A stretch of DNA of 5,656 bases from Dehalococcoidia bacterium UBA1151 (GTDB lineage: Bacteria; Chloroflexota; Dehalococcoidia; Lucifugimonadales; Lucifugimonadaceae): assembly GCA_002311865.1 (NCBI GenBank), contig DBZV01000018.1:3124-8779 (forward strand), in the 5' to 3' direction. Position 1 is the first letter of the stretch, and each line of letters begins with the position of its first letter. Of this stretch, positions 1-5,656 are shown piece by piece. Below the pieces are notes generated by a model. The model was not told where the DNA came from and searched no databases. It saw nothing but the letters and a program-made list of their open reading frames with translations. The translations under genes and the position numbers were made by a program.

Positions 1-10
1 AACCTGCCCC
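1..10. repeat. Partial copy of palindromic repeat (right arm)
   Basis: The window opens with AACCTGCCCC. This is identical to the right arm and next base of the complete palindrome at 116-136 (AACCTGCCCC also occurs at 128-137). It is read as the end of a second copy cut by the window edge. Ten bases alone could match by chance. The support comes from its closeness to the complete copy and from its lying in the same non-coding stretch. Confidence 0.4.
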
Positions 11-115
11 GATTTCCGGCCATGCGCATTGGACAGCCAAGTCCACCATTTCACGACGATGCGTGTGCGGCGGCATGGGCGTGGTGATGGGGCCCGAATG
101 GCGGCGGTGGCGCCC

Positions 116-136
116 GGGCAGGTTTCAAACCTGCCC
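116..136. repeat. Palindromic REP-like element
   Basis: Two perfect 10-base arms, GGGCAGGTTT (116-125) and AAACCTGCCC (127-136), flank a single C. They are followed by CTACGG. The left flank (GCGCCC) does not mirror the CTACGG on the right, so symmetry ends at the arms. The left flank overlaps a second small palindrome, GCCCGGGC (112-119). The element lies in non-coding DNA about 150 bases before the lipoprotein gene. Arm length and position suit a dispersed intergenic repeat (REP-like) more than a terminator, because no T-tract follows on either strand. Repetition across the genome is inferred from this copy and the half-copy at the window start. Confidence 0.65.
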
Positions 137-181
137 CTACGGATTGCCAGTGTGGGCGGTTCATTTCGCATACAAGCGCGT

Positions 182-238
182 CGGCTCACTGAACCTCAAT
201 CCGTCCGCGAACGTCAAACCAGACAGCACTGTGAGCCG
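182..238. promoter_or_regulatory. Upstream region of the lipoprotein gene, with inverted repeat
   Basis: CGGCTCAC (182-189) is the exact reverse complement of GTGAGCCG (231-238), with 41 bases between. A smaller hairpin, GCGCG/CGCGC with a 7-base loop, lies at 245-261. Both are upstream of the proposed TTG start at 287. They could be part of a promoter or leader, but 8-base inverted pairs at this spacing are expected several times by chance in a window this size. No clear -35/-10 pair was found. The reading frame of the lipoprotein gene stays open back to base 29, but that translation is arginine-rich and resembles no protein, so the region is treated as non-coding. Confidence 0.15.
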
Positions 239-286
239 GACGCAGCGCGCTCATATCGCGCATTCCAATCAATCTGGACTCAAACC

Positions 287-1597
287 TTGAATCTCCGTCG
301 AACGTTTATTCCAGCCCTCGTCGGCATGGGACTGATCTTCGCAATCGCCTGTGGATCTGACGGGGCCGTCTCGCTGGCCACGATCGCGCCTTCGATTCAG
401 GCGCCGGTTTCGACCGCCACTTCGGATGCCCTGGCGCCCACACAAACAGCCACCACGCAGGTCTCGTCGGCGGAACCGGAGGGGCCGGCTGGACCGCCAC
501 CGGCGCTTGATACCGCGATTCGAAGCGTCGAGTTGGACCAGGTTGTGTTCGATACTTTTGACGGCGGATCGGTGCGCTTGTCTGTTGCCACACCGGAGCT
601 GGTTGACCGGCTGCGCGACGCCATACAACCGATCTACACCCCCGTTTACGACGATGTGTCAGGTGGCGACTGGATGGGAGATGACGATCTGGTGCTGGGC
701 TACGAGGCGGGTGGTCAGGCGTTCGCGTATCCAATCAAAATGCTCAATTTTCATGAACTGGTGAACGACATCATCGACGGCGTGCCAGTGCTGATTACCT
801 ACTGCCCGTTATGCGGATCAGGGGTCGTCTACGATCGGCGGGTGGGCGATGAGACACTGTTGTTTGGCAATACCAGTGCGCTGTATGAGAACGATCTGGT
901 GATGTTTGATTACAACTCCGGTAGCTACTGGTTCCAGACCGCTGCTGAAGCGATTGTTGGTGTAAAGACTGGAACCCGGCTTGACCCACTGCCAGCGACG
1001 ACGATTACGTGGTCCACTTGGGTGGAGCTTCATCCAAACACGCGGGTGTTGGCTCGCCGCCAGCCCGAAATCTCCAGGGCGCCGAATTATGATCGCGACC
1101 CGTTCGCTGGTGGGGCGTACGAGGCCAGGATCGATGATCTCCAGTTTCCGTTTCCGGTCGATACGGACGCCCTGGACCGTCGGTTGCGTGCATCGGAAAT
1201 CGCGATCTCCCTGCGCGTTGGTGGCGCCGAGAAAGCGTATCCGCTGGCTCGCATCGGCGATGCAGTGCTGAACGATGAGTTCATCGGCCAGCCGGTAGTT
1301 GTGTTTTCGCAATCGCGCGGCCCAAGCGGCAATGGATTCCTGCGCACGGTTGGCAGCCGGGTTCTGACGTTCACGCAGGCCGGTGATGTGATCACCGACG
1401 ACGAAACAGGCTCAACGTGGGACTTCTTCGGTCGAGCGATTGCGGGGGAGCTACGGGGCGAAATGCTTGAATTGATTACCGCACGGCGAGCGTTTTGGTT
1501 CTCTCTGGCAGCGGCCGTGCCGGGGATTGAGTTGTGGGAGGGTACCTGCCGTACGGGCACTTGCCGCGAGGCGGCGGAAGAGGTTGGGGCGCGTTGA
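287..1597 (+). CDS. DUF3179 domain-containing lipoprotein
   Basis: This is a 436-residue protein if started at the TTG at 287. That start gives a classic lipoprotein signal: Arg-Arg at 4-5, a hydrophobic stretch, then a lipobox-like FAIAC with the acylated Cys at 22. The next Met (326) would leave too short a signal, and earlier starts would bury it. Residues 22-65 form an Ala/Thr/Pro-rich linker, as expected for a surface-tethered protein. The body matches DUF3179: the ITYCPLCGSGVVYD motif with a C173-x-x-C176 pair, then FGNTSALYENDLVMFD, a TWSTWVELHP motif, and a GSTWDFFGRAIAG motif (Trp378) with a FWFSLAAA segment near the end. The family is widespread but has no established biochemical function; the Cys pair suggests metal or redox chemistry (inference). 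Two extra Cys (421, 426; CRTGTC) lie in the tail. No strong ribosome binding site precedes the TTG, so the exact start is less certain than the identity. Confidence 0.88.
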   Translation: MNLRRTFIPALVGMGLIFAIACGSDGAVSLATIAPSIQAPVSTATSDALAPTQTATTQVSSAEPEGPAGPPPALDTAIRSVELDQVVFDTFDGGSVRLSVATPELVDRLRDAIQPIYTPVYDDVSGGDWMGDDDLVLGYEAGGQAFAYPIKMLNFHELVNDIIDGVPVLITYCPLCGSGVVYDRRVGDETLLFGNTSALYENDLVMFDYNSGSYWFQTAAEAIVGVKTGTRLDPLPATTITWSTWVELHPNTRVLARRQPEISRAPNYDRDPFAGGAYEARIDDLQFPFPVDTDALDRRLRASEIAISLRVGGAEKAYPLARIGDAVLNDEFIGQPVVVFSQSRGPSGNGFLRTVGSRVLTFTQAGDVITDDETGSTWDFFGRAIAGELRGEMLELITARRAFWFSLAAAVPGIELWEGTCRTGTCREAAEEVGAR

Positions 1598-1717
1598 GAT
1601 ACATGTGCCCGCGGGGGAAGGTTTCCTGAGGCCACTCGAAGGGCACCTTTCCGGCATCCGACGGCGACGCGAGGTCCGAGTGCGGACATCGCAGCATCCC
1701 TACGGGGTCGTCCCCCA
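1598..1717. other. Convergent intergenic spacer
   Basis: These 120 bases separate the 3' ends of the lipoprotein and dehydratase genes, where a bidirectional terminator would be expected. Only weak structures are visible. GTGCCC (1605-1610) can pair with GGGCAC (1641-1646) around a small GGAA/TTCC hairpin (1616-1626), and GGGG-TCGT-CCCC lies just beside the dehydratase stop codon. No stem is followed by a T-tract on either strand, so no intrinsic terminator is called. Confidence 0.5.
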
Positions 1718-3442
1718 TCACACCCTCAACTTAACCGGCGTCTTCCCGCGCAAAAAATCAAAATCACACCCGCCATCCGCCTGTAGCACGTGCTCTGAAT
1801 ACATCGCTCCATAGCCTCGACTGTACTGCGGCTCCGGCGGTTTCCACGCGGCCCGTCGGCGTTCCAATTCCGCTTCGTCAACCAGCAGGTCCAGCCGCCC
1901 GTTTGGGGTATCTAGCGAGATCAGGTCGCCGTTTTCAACCAGGCTGAGCGGGCCCCCAACGGCCGATTCGGGAGTGACGTGGAGCACCACGGTGCCAAAG
2001 GATGTTCCGCTCATCCGTGCGTCGCTGATTCGCACCATGTCGCGATGCCCCTGTTGGAGCAGCTTTTTCGGCAGCGGCAACATGCCGGACTCTGGCATGC
2101 CCGGCCCGCCGATCGGCCCTGTGTTCTTGAGCACCAACACATCATCCACCGTCACATCCAGGTCGTCGGAATCGATGCGCGCTTCAAGATCGTGGTAGTC
2201 CTCAAACACCACTGCGCGACCGGTGTGCGTGAGCAGTTCCGGCGATGCCGCCGTGTGCTTGATTACAGCCCCATCCGGCGCCAGCGAGCCCGTCAGCGCC
2301 ACGATTCCGCCTTCGCTGAACAGCGGGTTCTCGATGGTCCGGATAACGCGGTCGTTCGTTACAGTCGCGTCTGCGATATTCTCGCCCAGAGTCTTACCGG
2401 TAACCGTCAGCGCATCCAGGTTCAACAACGGCGAAATTCTCGCCAAAATCGCCTCAACACCGCCGGCGTAGAAGAGATCCTCCATCAGGTACTCGCCCGA
2501 TGGCTTCAAGTTCAGAATCATCGGCGTGGTCTTCGACAGATCATCGAAGTGCGATAGCGGCAGGTCGATGCCCACGCGCCCCGCGATGGCAATCAGATGG
2601 ATGATCGCGTTCGTGGACCCACCCACCGCCAGCAGGAACCGGATGGCGTTATCGATCGACTCCGGCGTCACCACATCGGAAGGTGTTATACCTTTGTTGA
2701 CCAGTTCAACTATCGCCCGCCCGGCCTGCTCCGAGTGCGTCTTGCGGCGAGAGTCGGCGCCAGGAATCGACCCACCACCCGGCAGGCTTATGCCAATAGT
2801 TTCGGCAATGCCGCCCATCGACGACGCAGTTCCCATCACCATGCAGTACCCCGGAGAACGGTAGATCGCCGCTTCCATCTCGTCGTACTCTTCCTGTGTA
2901 ATGCGTCCCGCCCGCAGCTCCGTCCAGTACCGCCGACAGTCTGTGCAAGAGCCAAGATCCTGTCCGCGCCAGTTCCCCTTCAACTGCGGCCCACCCGTCA
3001 CCACAATCGCCGGTACGTCGGCGCTCAATGCGCCCATCATCATCGCCGGCGTCGTCTTATCGCAGCCCGCAAGTAGAACCACGCCGTCCAGCGGCGCTGC
3101 GCGAATCATCTCCTCAACGTCCATCGACATCAAATTCCGCAGCAACATCGACGTTGGCGCAAGAAAGAACTCACCGAGCGAAATCGTCGGAAACTCCAGC
3201 GCAAATCCCCCGGCTGCGGCCACTCCGCGCTTCACATGCTGCGCAAGCTCCCGCAAGTGAGAGTTGCAGTGCGTCAGCTCGCTCCATGAGTTGGCGATGC
3301 CGATCACCGGCTTACCCTTGAACTCGTTCTCCCCGTATCCCATCGCCTTCAGCCCGGACCGATGCAGAAACCCTTCAAGGTCTTTCGGCCCAAACCACTC
3401 CTCGCTGCGAAGTACTGAATTCCCGTTATTGTGTTCTGACAT
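1718..3442 (-). CDS. IlvD/Edd family dehydratase, sugar-acid (L-arabinonate-like) type
   Basis: This is a 574-residue cytoplasmic iron-sulfur dehydratase. It removes water from a 2,3-dihydroxy acid to give a 2-keto acid. Cluster-ligand Cys are at 59 (NSWSELTHC), 127 (GCDKTTP) and 200 (GYCMVMGTASSM). Lys129 is the expected carbamylated Mg-binding residue, and Ser478 (DARMSGTSFG) the catalytic base. From memory, the Cys and Lys positions equal those described for Rhizobium L-arabinonate dehydratase. GYCMVMGTASSM also fits the aldonate group rather than biosynthetic dihydroxyacid dehydratase, which carries a YTANTM-type motif. The C-terminal half has GGSTNA (274-279), GPGMPE (446-451) and a QADGGCDFDFL tail typical of the family. 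The ATG at 3442 gives the usual family length and has a weak GGACGGA upstream. The ATG at 3481 would add 13 residues, and the frame stays open to 3676, but that would overlap the divergent gene. Aldonate catabolism is the likely role. Exact substrate is unknown, and no sugar pathway genes lie beside it. Confidence 0.93.
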   Translation of the reverse strand: MSEHNNGNSVLRSEEWFGPKDLEGFLHRSGLKAMGYGENEFKGKPVIGIANSWSELTHCNSHLRELAQHVKRGVAAAGGFALEFPTISLGEFFLAPTSMLLRNLMSMDVEEMIRAAPLDGVVLLAGCDKTTPAMMMGALSADVPAIVVTGGPQLKGNWRGQDLGSCTDCRRYWTELRAGRITQEEYDEMEAAIYRSPGYCMVMGTASSMGGIAETIGISLPGGGSIPGADSRRKTHSEQAGRAIVELVNKGITPSDVVTPESIDNAIRFLLAVGGSTNAIIHLIAIAGRVGIDLPLSHFDDLSKTTPMILNLKPSGEYLMEDLFYAGGVEAILARISPLLNLDALTVTGKTLGENIADATVTNDRVIRTIENPLFSEGGIVALTGSLAPDGAVIKHTAASPELLTHTGRAVVFEDYHDLEARIDSDDLDVTVDDVLVLKNTGPIGGPGMPESGMLPLPKKLLQQGHRDMVRISDARMSGTSFGTVVLHVTPESAVGGPLSLVENGDLISLDTPNGRLDLLVDEAELERRRAAWKPPEPQYSRGYGAMYSEHVLQADGGCDFDFLRGKTPVKLRV

Positions 3443-3539
3443 GTATCCGTCCGTGGTGGCGCTGAGCCGGTCTGGGTTCATTCGATAGGGTCGGTAATGT
3501 AGCACGAGACTGGCCGGTTGCCGTGATATCGTCTCTCTA
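3443..3539. promoter_or_regulatory. Divergent promoter region
   Basis: These 97 bases lie between the start codons of the dehydratase (leftward) and the C45 hydrolase (rightward), so they should hold promoters for both. I could not pick a consensus -35/-10 pair with confidence in either direction. TACATT, read leftward near 3500, is a weak -10 candidate without a partner -35. GATATC at 3525-3530 sits close to the hydrolase ATG. No obvious operator palindrome was found. The assignment rests on gene orientation alone. Confidence 0.45.
3525..3539. repeat. Left copy of inverted pair flanking the C45 unit
   Basis: GATATCGTCTCTCTA ends directly before the hydrolase ATG at 3540. Its reverse complement, TAGAGAGACGATATC, matches TAGAGAGACG-CC-ATATC at 5007-5023 apart from a two-base insertion. 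Ten bases are identical without a gap. Chance matches of ten bases are expected in a window this size, so only the position at both ends of the two-gene unit makes it notable. Confidence 0.25.
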
Positions 3540-4640
3540 ATGGCAACTGAAACACGCTCCAAGACCAGCTTTCCCGAAATTGATGTCGCAGGTGCTCCAC
3601 GAGAGCTTGGCCAGCAGATCGGAGAGGCAACCCGCGACCTTCTACCCCCACTGTTCGACCACGTCCTCTCCCGCATGAATCAGAACCGCGCGACACCGCT
3701 CGACACGGCAGACGTCCTCGCCGCCGCCGATAGCTACTTCGACATCGCTCAGCACTACTCTGCAGATATGGCTGAAGAGCTCCGTGGCATCGCTGAAGCC
3801 AGCAACCTCACCCCCGCCCAGATCATGCTCATCAACGCCCGCAGCGAGGTCCCCCATCGTGTTGGCGGCGGCTCAGCACCGTGGGAAGGCTGCACAACTA
3901 TCGCAGTTGAGAAGGAACGCGCATCTGCCGGTGTGGGCCTGGTAGGGCAGAACTGGGATAACGACGATGAGATGCGCCCGTTCTCGCTCGTCATCAAACG
4001 CCGCCCAACTGGCAAGCCAGCCAACATGACCTGGGGCCAGGCCGGACTGATCGCCTACATGGGCCTGAACGACGCCGGCCTGGGCGTTGCGCTAAACGCC
4101 ATCCCCGGAACCATGAACGTGGACGGGCTGCCGTGGTACTTCACGGTGCGAGGCGTCTACGAAGCAACCGATATCGCGGGCGTAAATGAAGCTATCGGCC
4201 GCGTCGACCGCGCTCGCCCCGGAAATCTCGGGATGATCACCCGAGAGGGCGCAGTGGACTTCGAAGTCATGGCCGGTCAACACCGCATGGTCCGTGGCGA
4301 TGACGATGGTCTGATGGTCCACACCAACCACTGCCTCCACCCCGAACTTGCAGATGTAAACGAGGGAGCTACCCTCTACGGCCAGACATACGAACGCAAA
4401 TCTCGTTCCCACTCAATACTCGACGAGAAGTCTGGAACAGTCGCTGTAGACGACGTAAAGGCCATCCTCTCCGATCACGAAAACCACCCCACATCGATCT
4501 GCCGCCACCCGAACGACGATCCCAACTCGGGATCAGACCGCAGCGTCATATCGATGATCGCTGAGCCGGACGCAGGCCGAATGCACATCACAAACGGCAA
4601 CCCCTGCGACAATCCGTACGAGATCTACGAGCTCAATTGA
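3540..4640 (+). CDS. C45-family autoproteolytic acyltransferase/hydrolase
   Basis: This 366-residue protein matches the peptidase C45 family, related to penicillin acyl-CoA:6-APA acyltransferase. These are Ntn hydrolases that cut themselves before a Cys, which then becomes the N-terminal nucleophile. The site is Gly117-Cys118 in WEGCTTIAVEKE, predicting subunits of about 117 and 249 residues. Further family signs are GLVGQNWDNDDEM (N138-W139-D140), GLNDAGLGVALN (175-186), HTNHCLHPEL (261-270), the SRSHSILDE segment and the closing ITNGNPCDNPYEIYEL. There is no signal peptide, so action is cytoplasmic. The family cleaves or transfers amide-linked acyl groups; the substrate here is unknown. The ATG at 3540 gives a full-length N-terminus. 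CTCTCTA directly before it holds no ribosome binding site, so initiation may be leaderless or non-SD. A small membrane protein gene follows after 15 bases, probably co-transcribed. Confidence 0.93.
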   Translation: MATETRSKTSFPEIDVAGAPRELGQQIGEATRDLLPPLFDHVLSRMNQNRATPLDTADVLAAADSYFDIAQHYSADMAEELRGIAEASNLTPAQIMLINARSEVPHRVGGGSAPWEGCTTIAVEKERASAGVGLVGQNWDNDDEMRPFSLVIKRRPTGKPANMTWGQAGLIAYMGLNDAGLGVALNAIPGTMNVDGLPWYFTVRGVYEATDIAGVNEAIGRVDRARPGNLGMITREGAVDFEVMAGQHRMVRGDDDGLMVHTNHCLHPELADVNEGATLYGQTYERKSRSHSILDEKSGTVAVDDVKAILSDHENHPTSICRHPNDDPNSGSDRSVISMIAEPDAGRMHITNGNPCDNPYEIYELN

Positions 4641-4655
4641 TCCAGTCGGACCCGC

Positions 4656-5009
4656 ATGCTTAGCCCAACCGTAATCCGCGTTGCTGGCATCGTTCTCGCA
4701 CTTGGAACCTTGCTGTTCATAGTTGCCGGCACGATCGGCAGGCCGGAAGGCGAATCACCCGGCAGGGCAGCGCTAATGGGACTCGTATTTGGCGGCCCAA
4801 TTTCCGCCCTCGTCGGAGTCATCAGCGGCATGGTCTGGGAGAAGGTCTTCGGCCCCATCAAATCCGTCGAGCACCTCGACTTCCGAAAAGGCAGACGACC
4901 CATCCGCCAGAACCTCGACGCCCCGCAAGACTCCGATCTCGCCGCTCGCCCCGAAGCCCAGTCAGCGCGCAGATTCACCGGCAAAGGCGGTGGCAAGCGT
5001 CGTCGATAG
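4656..5009 (+). CDS. Small membrane protein with two predicted helices, unknown function
   Basis: A 117-residue protein that I do not recognise. Two hydrophobic stretches, about residues 5-27 and 38-60, are joined by a short polar loop (RPEGESPGR) and form a hairpin. The second is Gly-rich (LVFGGPISALVGVISGMVW). Residues 61-117 are a polar, strongly basic tail ending GKGGGKRRR. By the positive-inside rule the tail, and so the N-terminus, should face the cytoplasm. The ATG lies 15 bases after the hydrolase stop codon on the same strand, suggesting one transcript and possibly coupled translation. Only a weak GGA precedes it. A coding role is supported by frame length, clean helix/tail organisation and operon position, not by homology. 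Nothing in it points to a function. Confidence 0.65.
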   Translation: MLSPTVIRVAGIVLALGTLLFIVAGTIGRPEGESPGRAALMGLVFGGPISALVGVISGMVWEKVFGPIKSVEHLDFRKGRRPIRQNLDAPQDSDLAARPEAQSARRFTGKGGGKRRR

Positions 5010-5023
5010 AGAGACGCCATATC
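5007..5023. repeat. Right copy of inverted pair flanking the C45 unit
   Basis: TAGAGAGACGCCATATC begins at the TAG stop codon of the small membrane protein gene. It is the inverted partner of 3525-3539, with a CC insertion after the shared ten bases. AGAGAGACGCC can also pair weakly with GCGTC at 4997-5001 to make a 5-base stem, but no T-tract follows, so a terminator is not called. Confidence 0.25.
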
Positions 5024-5089
5024 GCGCAGGCGAACCAGAGAGCGCACCCAGTGATTTCAACCTGATGTAATATTCGCTTCTCCGTGGAC

Positions 5090-5176
5090 ATGGCAGACTG
5101 CCCCGCAATCGTCGGTTATCTCGCGTGGTTAGGCTCTCCAGTCGTCCCGCTTAGACTTGGCCCTGGATGGCGTTGA
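5090..5176 (+). CDS. Possible 28-residue leader peptide
   Basis: A short frame runs from the ATG at 5090 to the TGA at 5174-5176. The TGA shares its A with an in-frame ATG (5176) of the beta-helix gene, a TGATG stop-start overlap of the kind used in translational coupling. The product begins MADCPAIVGYLAWLGSPVV. The LAWLGSPV segment loosely recalls the N-terminus of class II glutamine amidotransferases, but the catalytic Cys is not at position 2 and nothing of that family follows. No ribosome binding site is evident. It may be a leader, a gene remnant or chance. Confidence 0.15.
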   Translation: MADCPAIVGYLAWLGSPVVPLRLGPGWR

Positions 5177-5613
5177 TGGATCGAATTTCAACTCTGGCAT
5201 CCTCTGCTCGAATTCGAGTAGTACTGTTTCTAGCGATCTTGACAGTCACAATCCTCGCATTCCTGAATTCGATCGCGACGCCCGTGTCCGCAGACACCAC
5301 CGTAAGCACCGTTGGCCAGCTCCGAGATGCGATCGAGGCAGCGAACGGCGGCGCGGACAGCATAATCAAGGTTCAGGACGGGACCTATGTACTCGATAAC
5401 GCGCTCACAATAGGCGTGGAAATGACTATCGAGGCGGCGGGGACGGAAATTCCGGTAATCACGTCTCCCGAACTATCTCCCCTATTCGAGGTCACCGGGT
5501 CAGCGATGGCAACGTTCGCGAGAATCGGACTGATCGCCACTCGCCCAATTATTCTTGAATCTGACACGGCATCCGCCACGTTCAATGACGTCCGGCTTGA
5601 GATTCTCAAGTAG
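5167..5613 (+). CDS. Exported right-handed beta-helix protein, N-terminal part, possibly truncated
   Basis: The 148-residue product has a signal peptide: basic residues at 15 and 17, a hydrophobic core at 18-37 and a likely cut after PVSA (residue 42). Next comes a segment typical of surface parallel beta-helix proteins, VGQLRDAIEAANGGADSIIKV, followed by DGTYVLDNALTI and short strand-like repeats (EMTIEAAG, LFEVTG, ATFARIGLIAT, ATFNDVRLEI). Family members usually carry hundreds of residues of helix; only the opening rungs are present here. The frame ends at a TAG (5611-5613), yet the same frame stays open for the 43 bases left in the window, reading TLAVSSTYAVVEGV, a plausible further rung. 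This may be a nonsense-interrupted gene, a sequencing error or a genuinely short protein. ATG 5167 is taken as start; ATG 5176 is equally possible and overlaps the stop of the short upstream frame. Neither has a good ribosome binding site. The 157 bases before it hold no clear promoter; TGATGTAATAT (5063-5073) is the best -10-like element. Confidence 0.6.
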   Translation: MALMDRISTLASSARIRVVLFLAILTVTILAFLNSIATPVSADTTVSTVGQLRDAIEAANGGADSIIKVQDGTYVLDNALTIGVEMTIEAAGTEIPVITSPELSPLFEVTGSAMATFARIGLIATRPIILESDTASATFNDVRLEILK

Positions 5614-5656
5614 ACACTCGCTGTCAGCTCAACATATGCAGTCGTTGAGGGCGTCC
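5614..5656 (+). pseudogene. Possible continuation of the beta-helix gene beyond TAG
   Basis: In the frame of the preceding gene these 43 bases contain no stop and encode TLAVSSTYAVVEGV, a composition compatible with another beta-helix strand. If the TAG at 5611-5613 is a mutation or an error, this is coding sequence of the same gene running off the window. Fourteen codons are too few to prove it. Confidence 0.25.

Noticed and set aside
29..286. N-terminal extension of the DUF3179 frame back to base 29
   Set aside because: The translation is arginine-rich, resembles no domain, spans the palindromic repeat and would bury the lipoprotein signal peptide. The TTG at 287 explains the sequence better.
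1087..1689. Long antisense open frame opposite the DUF3179 gene
   Set aside because: Its translation is low-complexity and rich in Arg, Pro and Ser, as expected for the shadow of a GC-rich gene, and it overlaps strong coding evidence on the other strand.
1698..1705. CCCTACGG as a fragment of the palindromic repeat
   Set aside because: It shares only eight bases with 134-141 and lacks the GGTTT/AAACC core, so chance is sufficient.
1598..1717. Bidirectional terminator between the convergent genes
   Set aside because: The stems are short and have long loops, and none is followed by a T-tract on either strand.
1979..2557. Plus-strand open frame within the dehydratase gene
   Set aside because: It lies wholly inside a confidently identified gene on the opposite strand, and its His/Arg/Gln-rich product resembles no protein.
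3443..3676. Longer dehydratase start upstream of 3442
   Set aside because: It would extend the protein past family length and into the divergent hydrolase gene. The added residues do not resemble the family. ATG 3481 remains a minor alternative.
5238..5243. TTGACA as a -35 promoter box
   Set aside because: It lies inside the signal-peptide coding region, and no -10-like hexamer lies 16-18 bases downstream.

Overview
The window is GC-rich bacterial DNA with ordinary gene density: five protein genes and one marginal short reading frame. No tRNA, rRNA, CRISPR array, insertion sequence or phage gene could be recognised. Taxonomy is inference only. A palindromic GGGCAGGTTT/AAACCTGCCC repeat, a DUF3179 lipoprotein, a sugar-acid-type IlvD/Edd dehydratase and a C45 hydrolase together resemble catabolically versatile Chloroflexota (SAR202/Dehalococcoidia-like) genomes. 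No marker gene is present, so this is a modest-confidence guess. None of the genes has a strong Shine-Dalgarno sequence.

Layout. Bases 1-286 are non-coding and hold one intact palindromic repeat, plus what looks like the right arm of a second copy cut by the window edge. A DUF3179 lipoprotein gene (287-1597, +) follows. It converges on an IlvD/Edd-family dehydratase gene (1718-3442, -) across 120 bases with no convincing terminator. A 97-base divergent promoter region separates the dehydratase from a C45-type self-processing hydrolase/acyltransferase gene (3540-4640, +). Fifteen bases after that comes a small two-helix membrane protein gene (4656-5009, +), probably in the same transcript. After a 157-base gap lies an exported protein with the start of a right-handed beta-helix (5167-5613, +). 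Its frame is closed by a TAG but stays open beyond it to the window end, so it may be a truncated gene.

How the genes work together. The dehydratase is probably a cytoplasmic aldonic-acid dehydratase of sugar catabolism. The C45 enzyme probably hydrolyses or transfers an amide-linked acyl group. The DUF3179 and beta-helix proteins are predicted to be exported. No shared pathway is evident. The only likely operon is C45 hydrolase plus membrane protein, and a short inverted sequence pair sits at its two ends.

I found no convincing undescribed system. The points most worth checking are the in-frame TAG of the beta-helix gene, the inverted pair around the C45 unit, and the palindromic repeat family.
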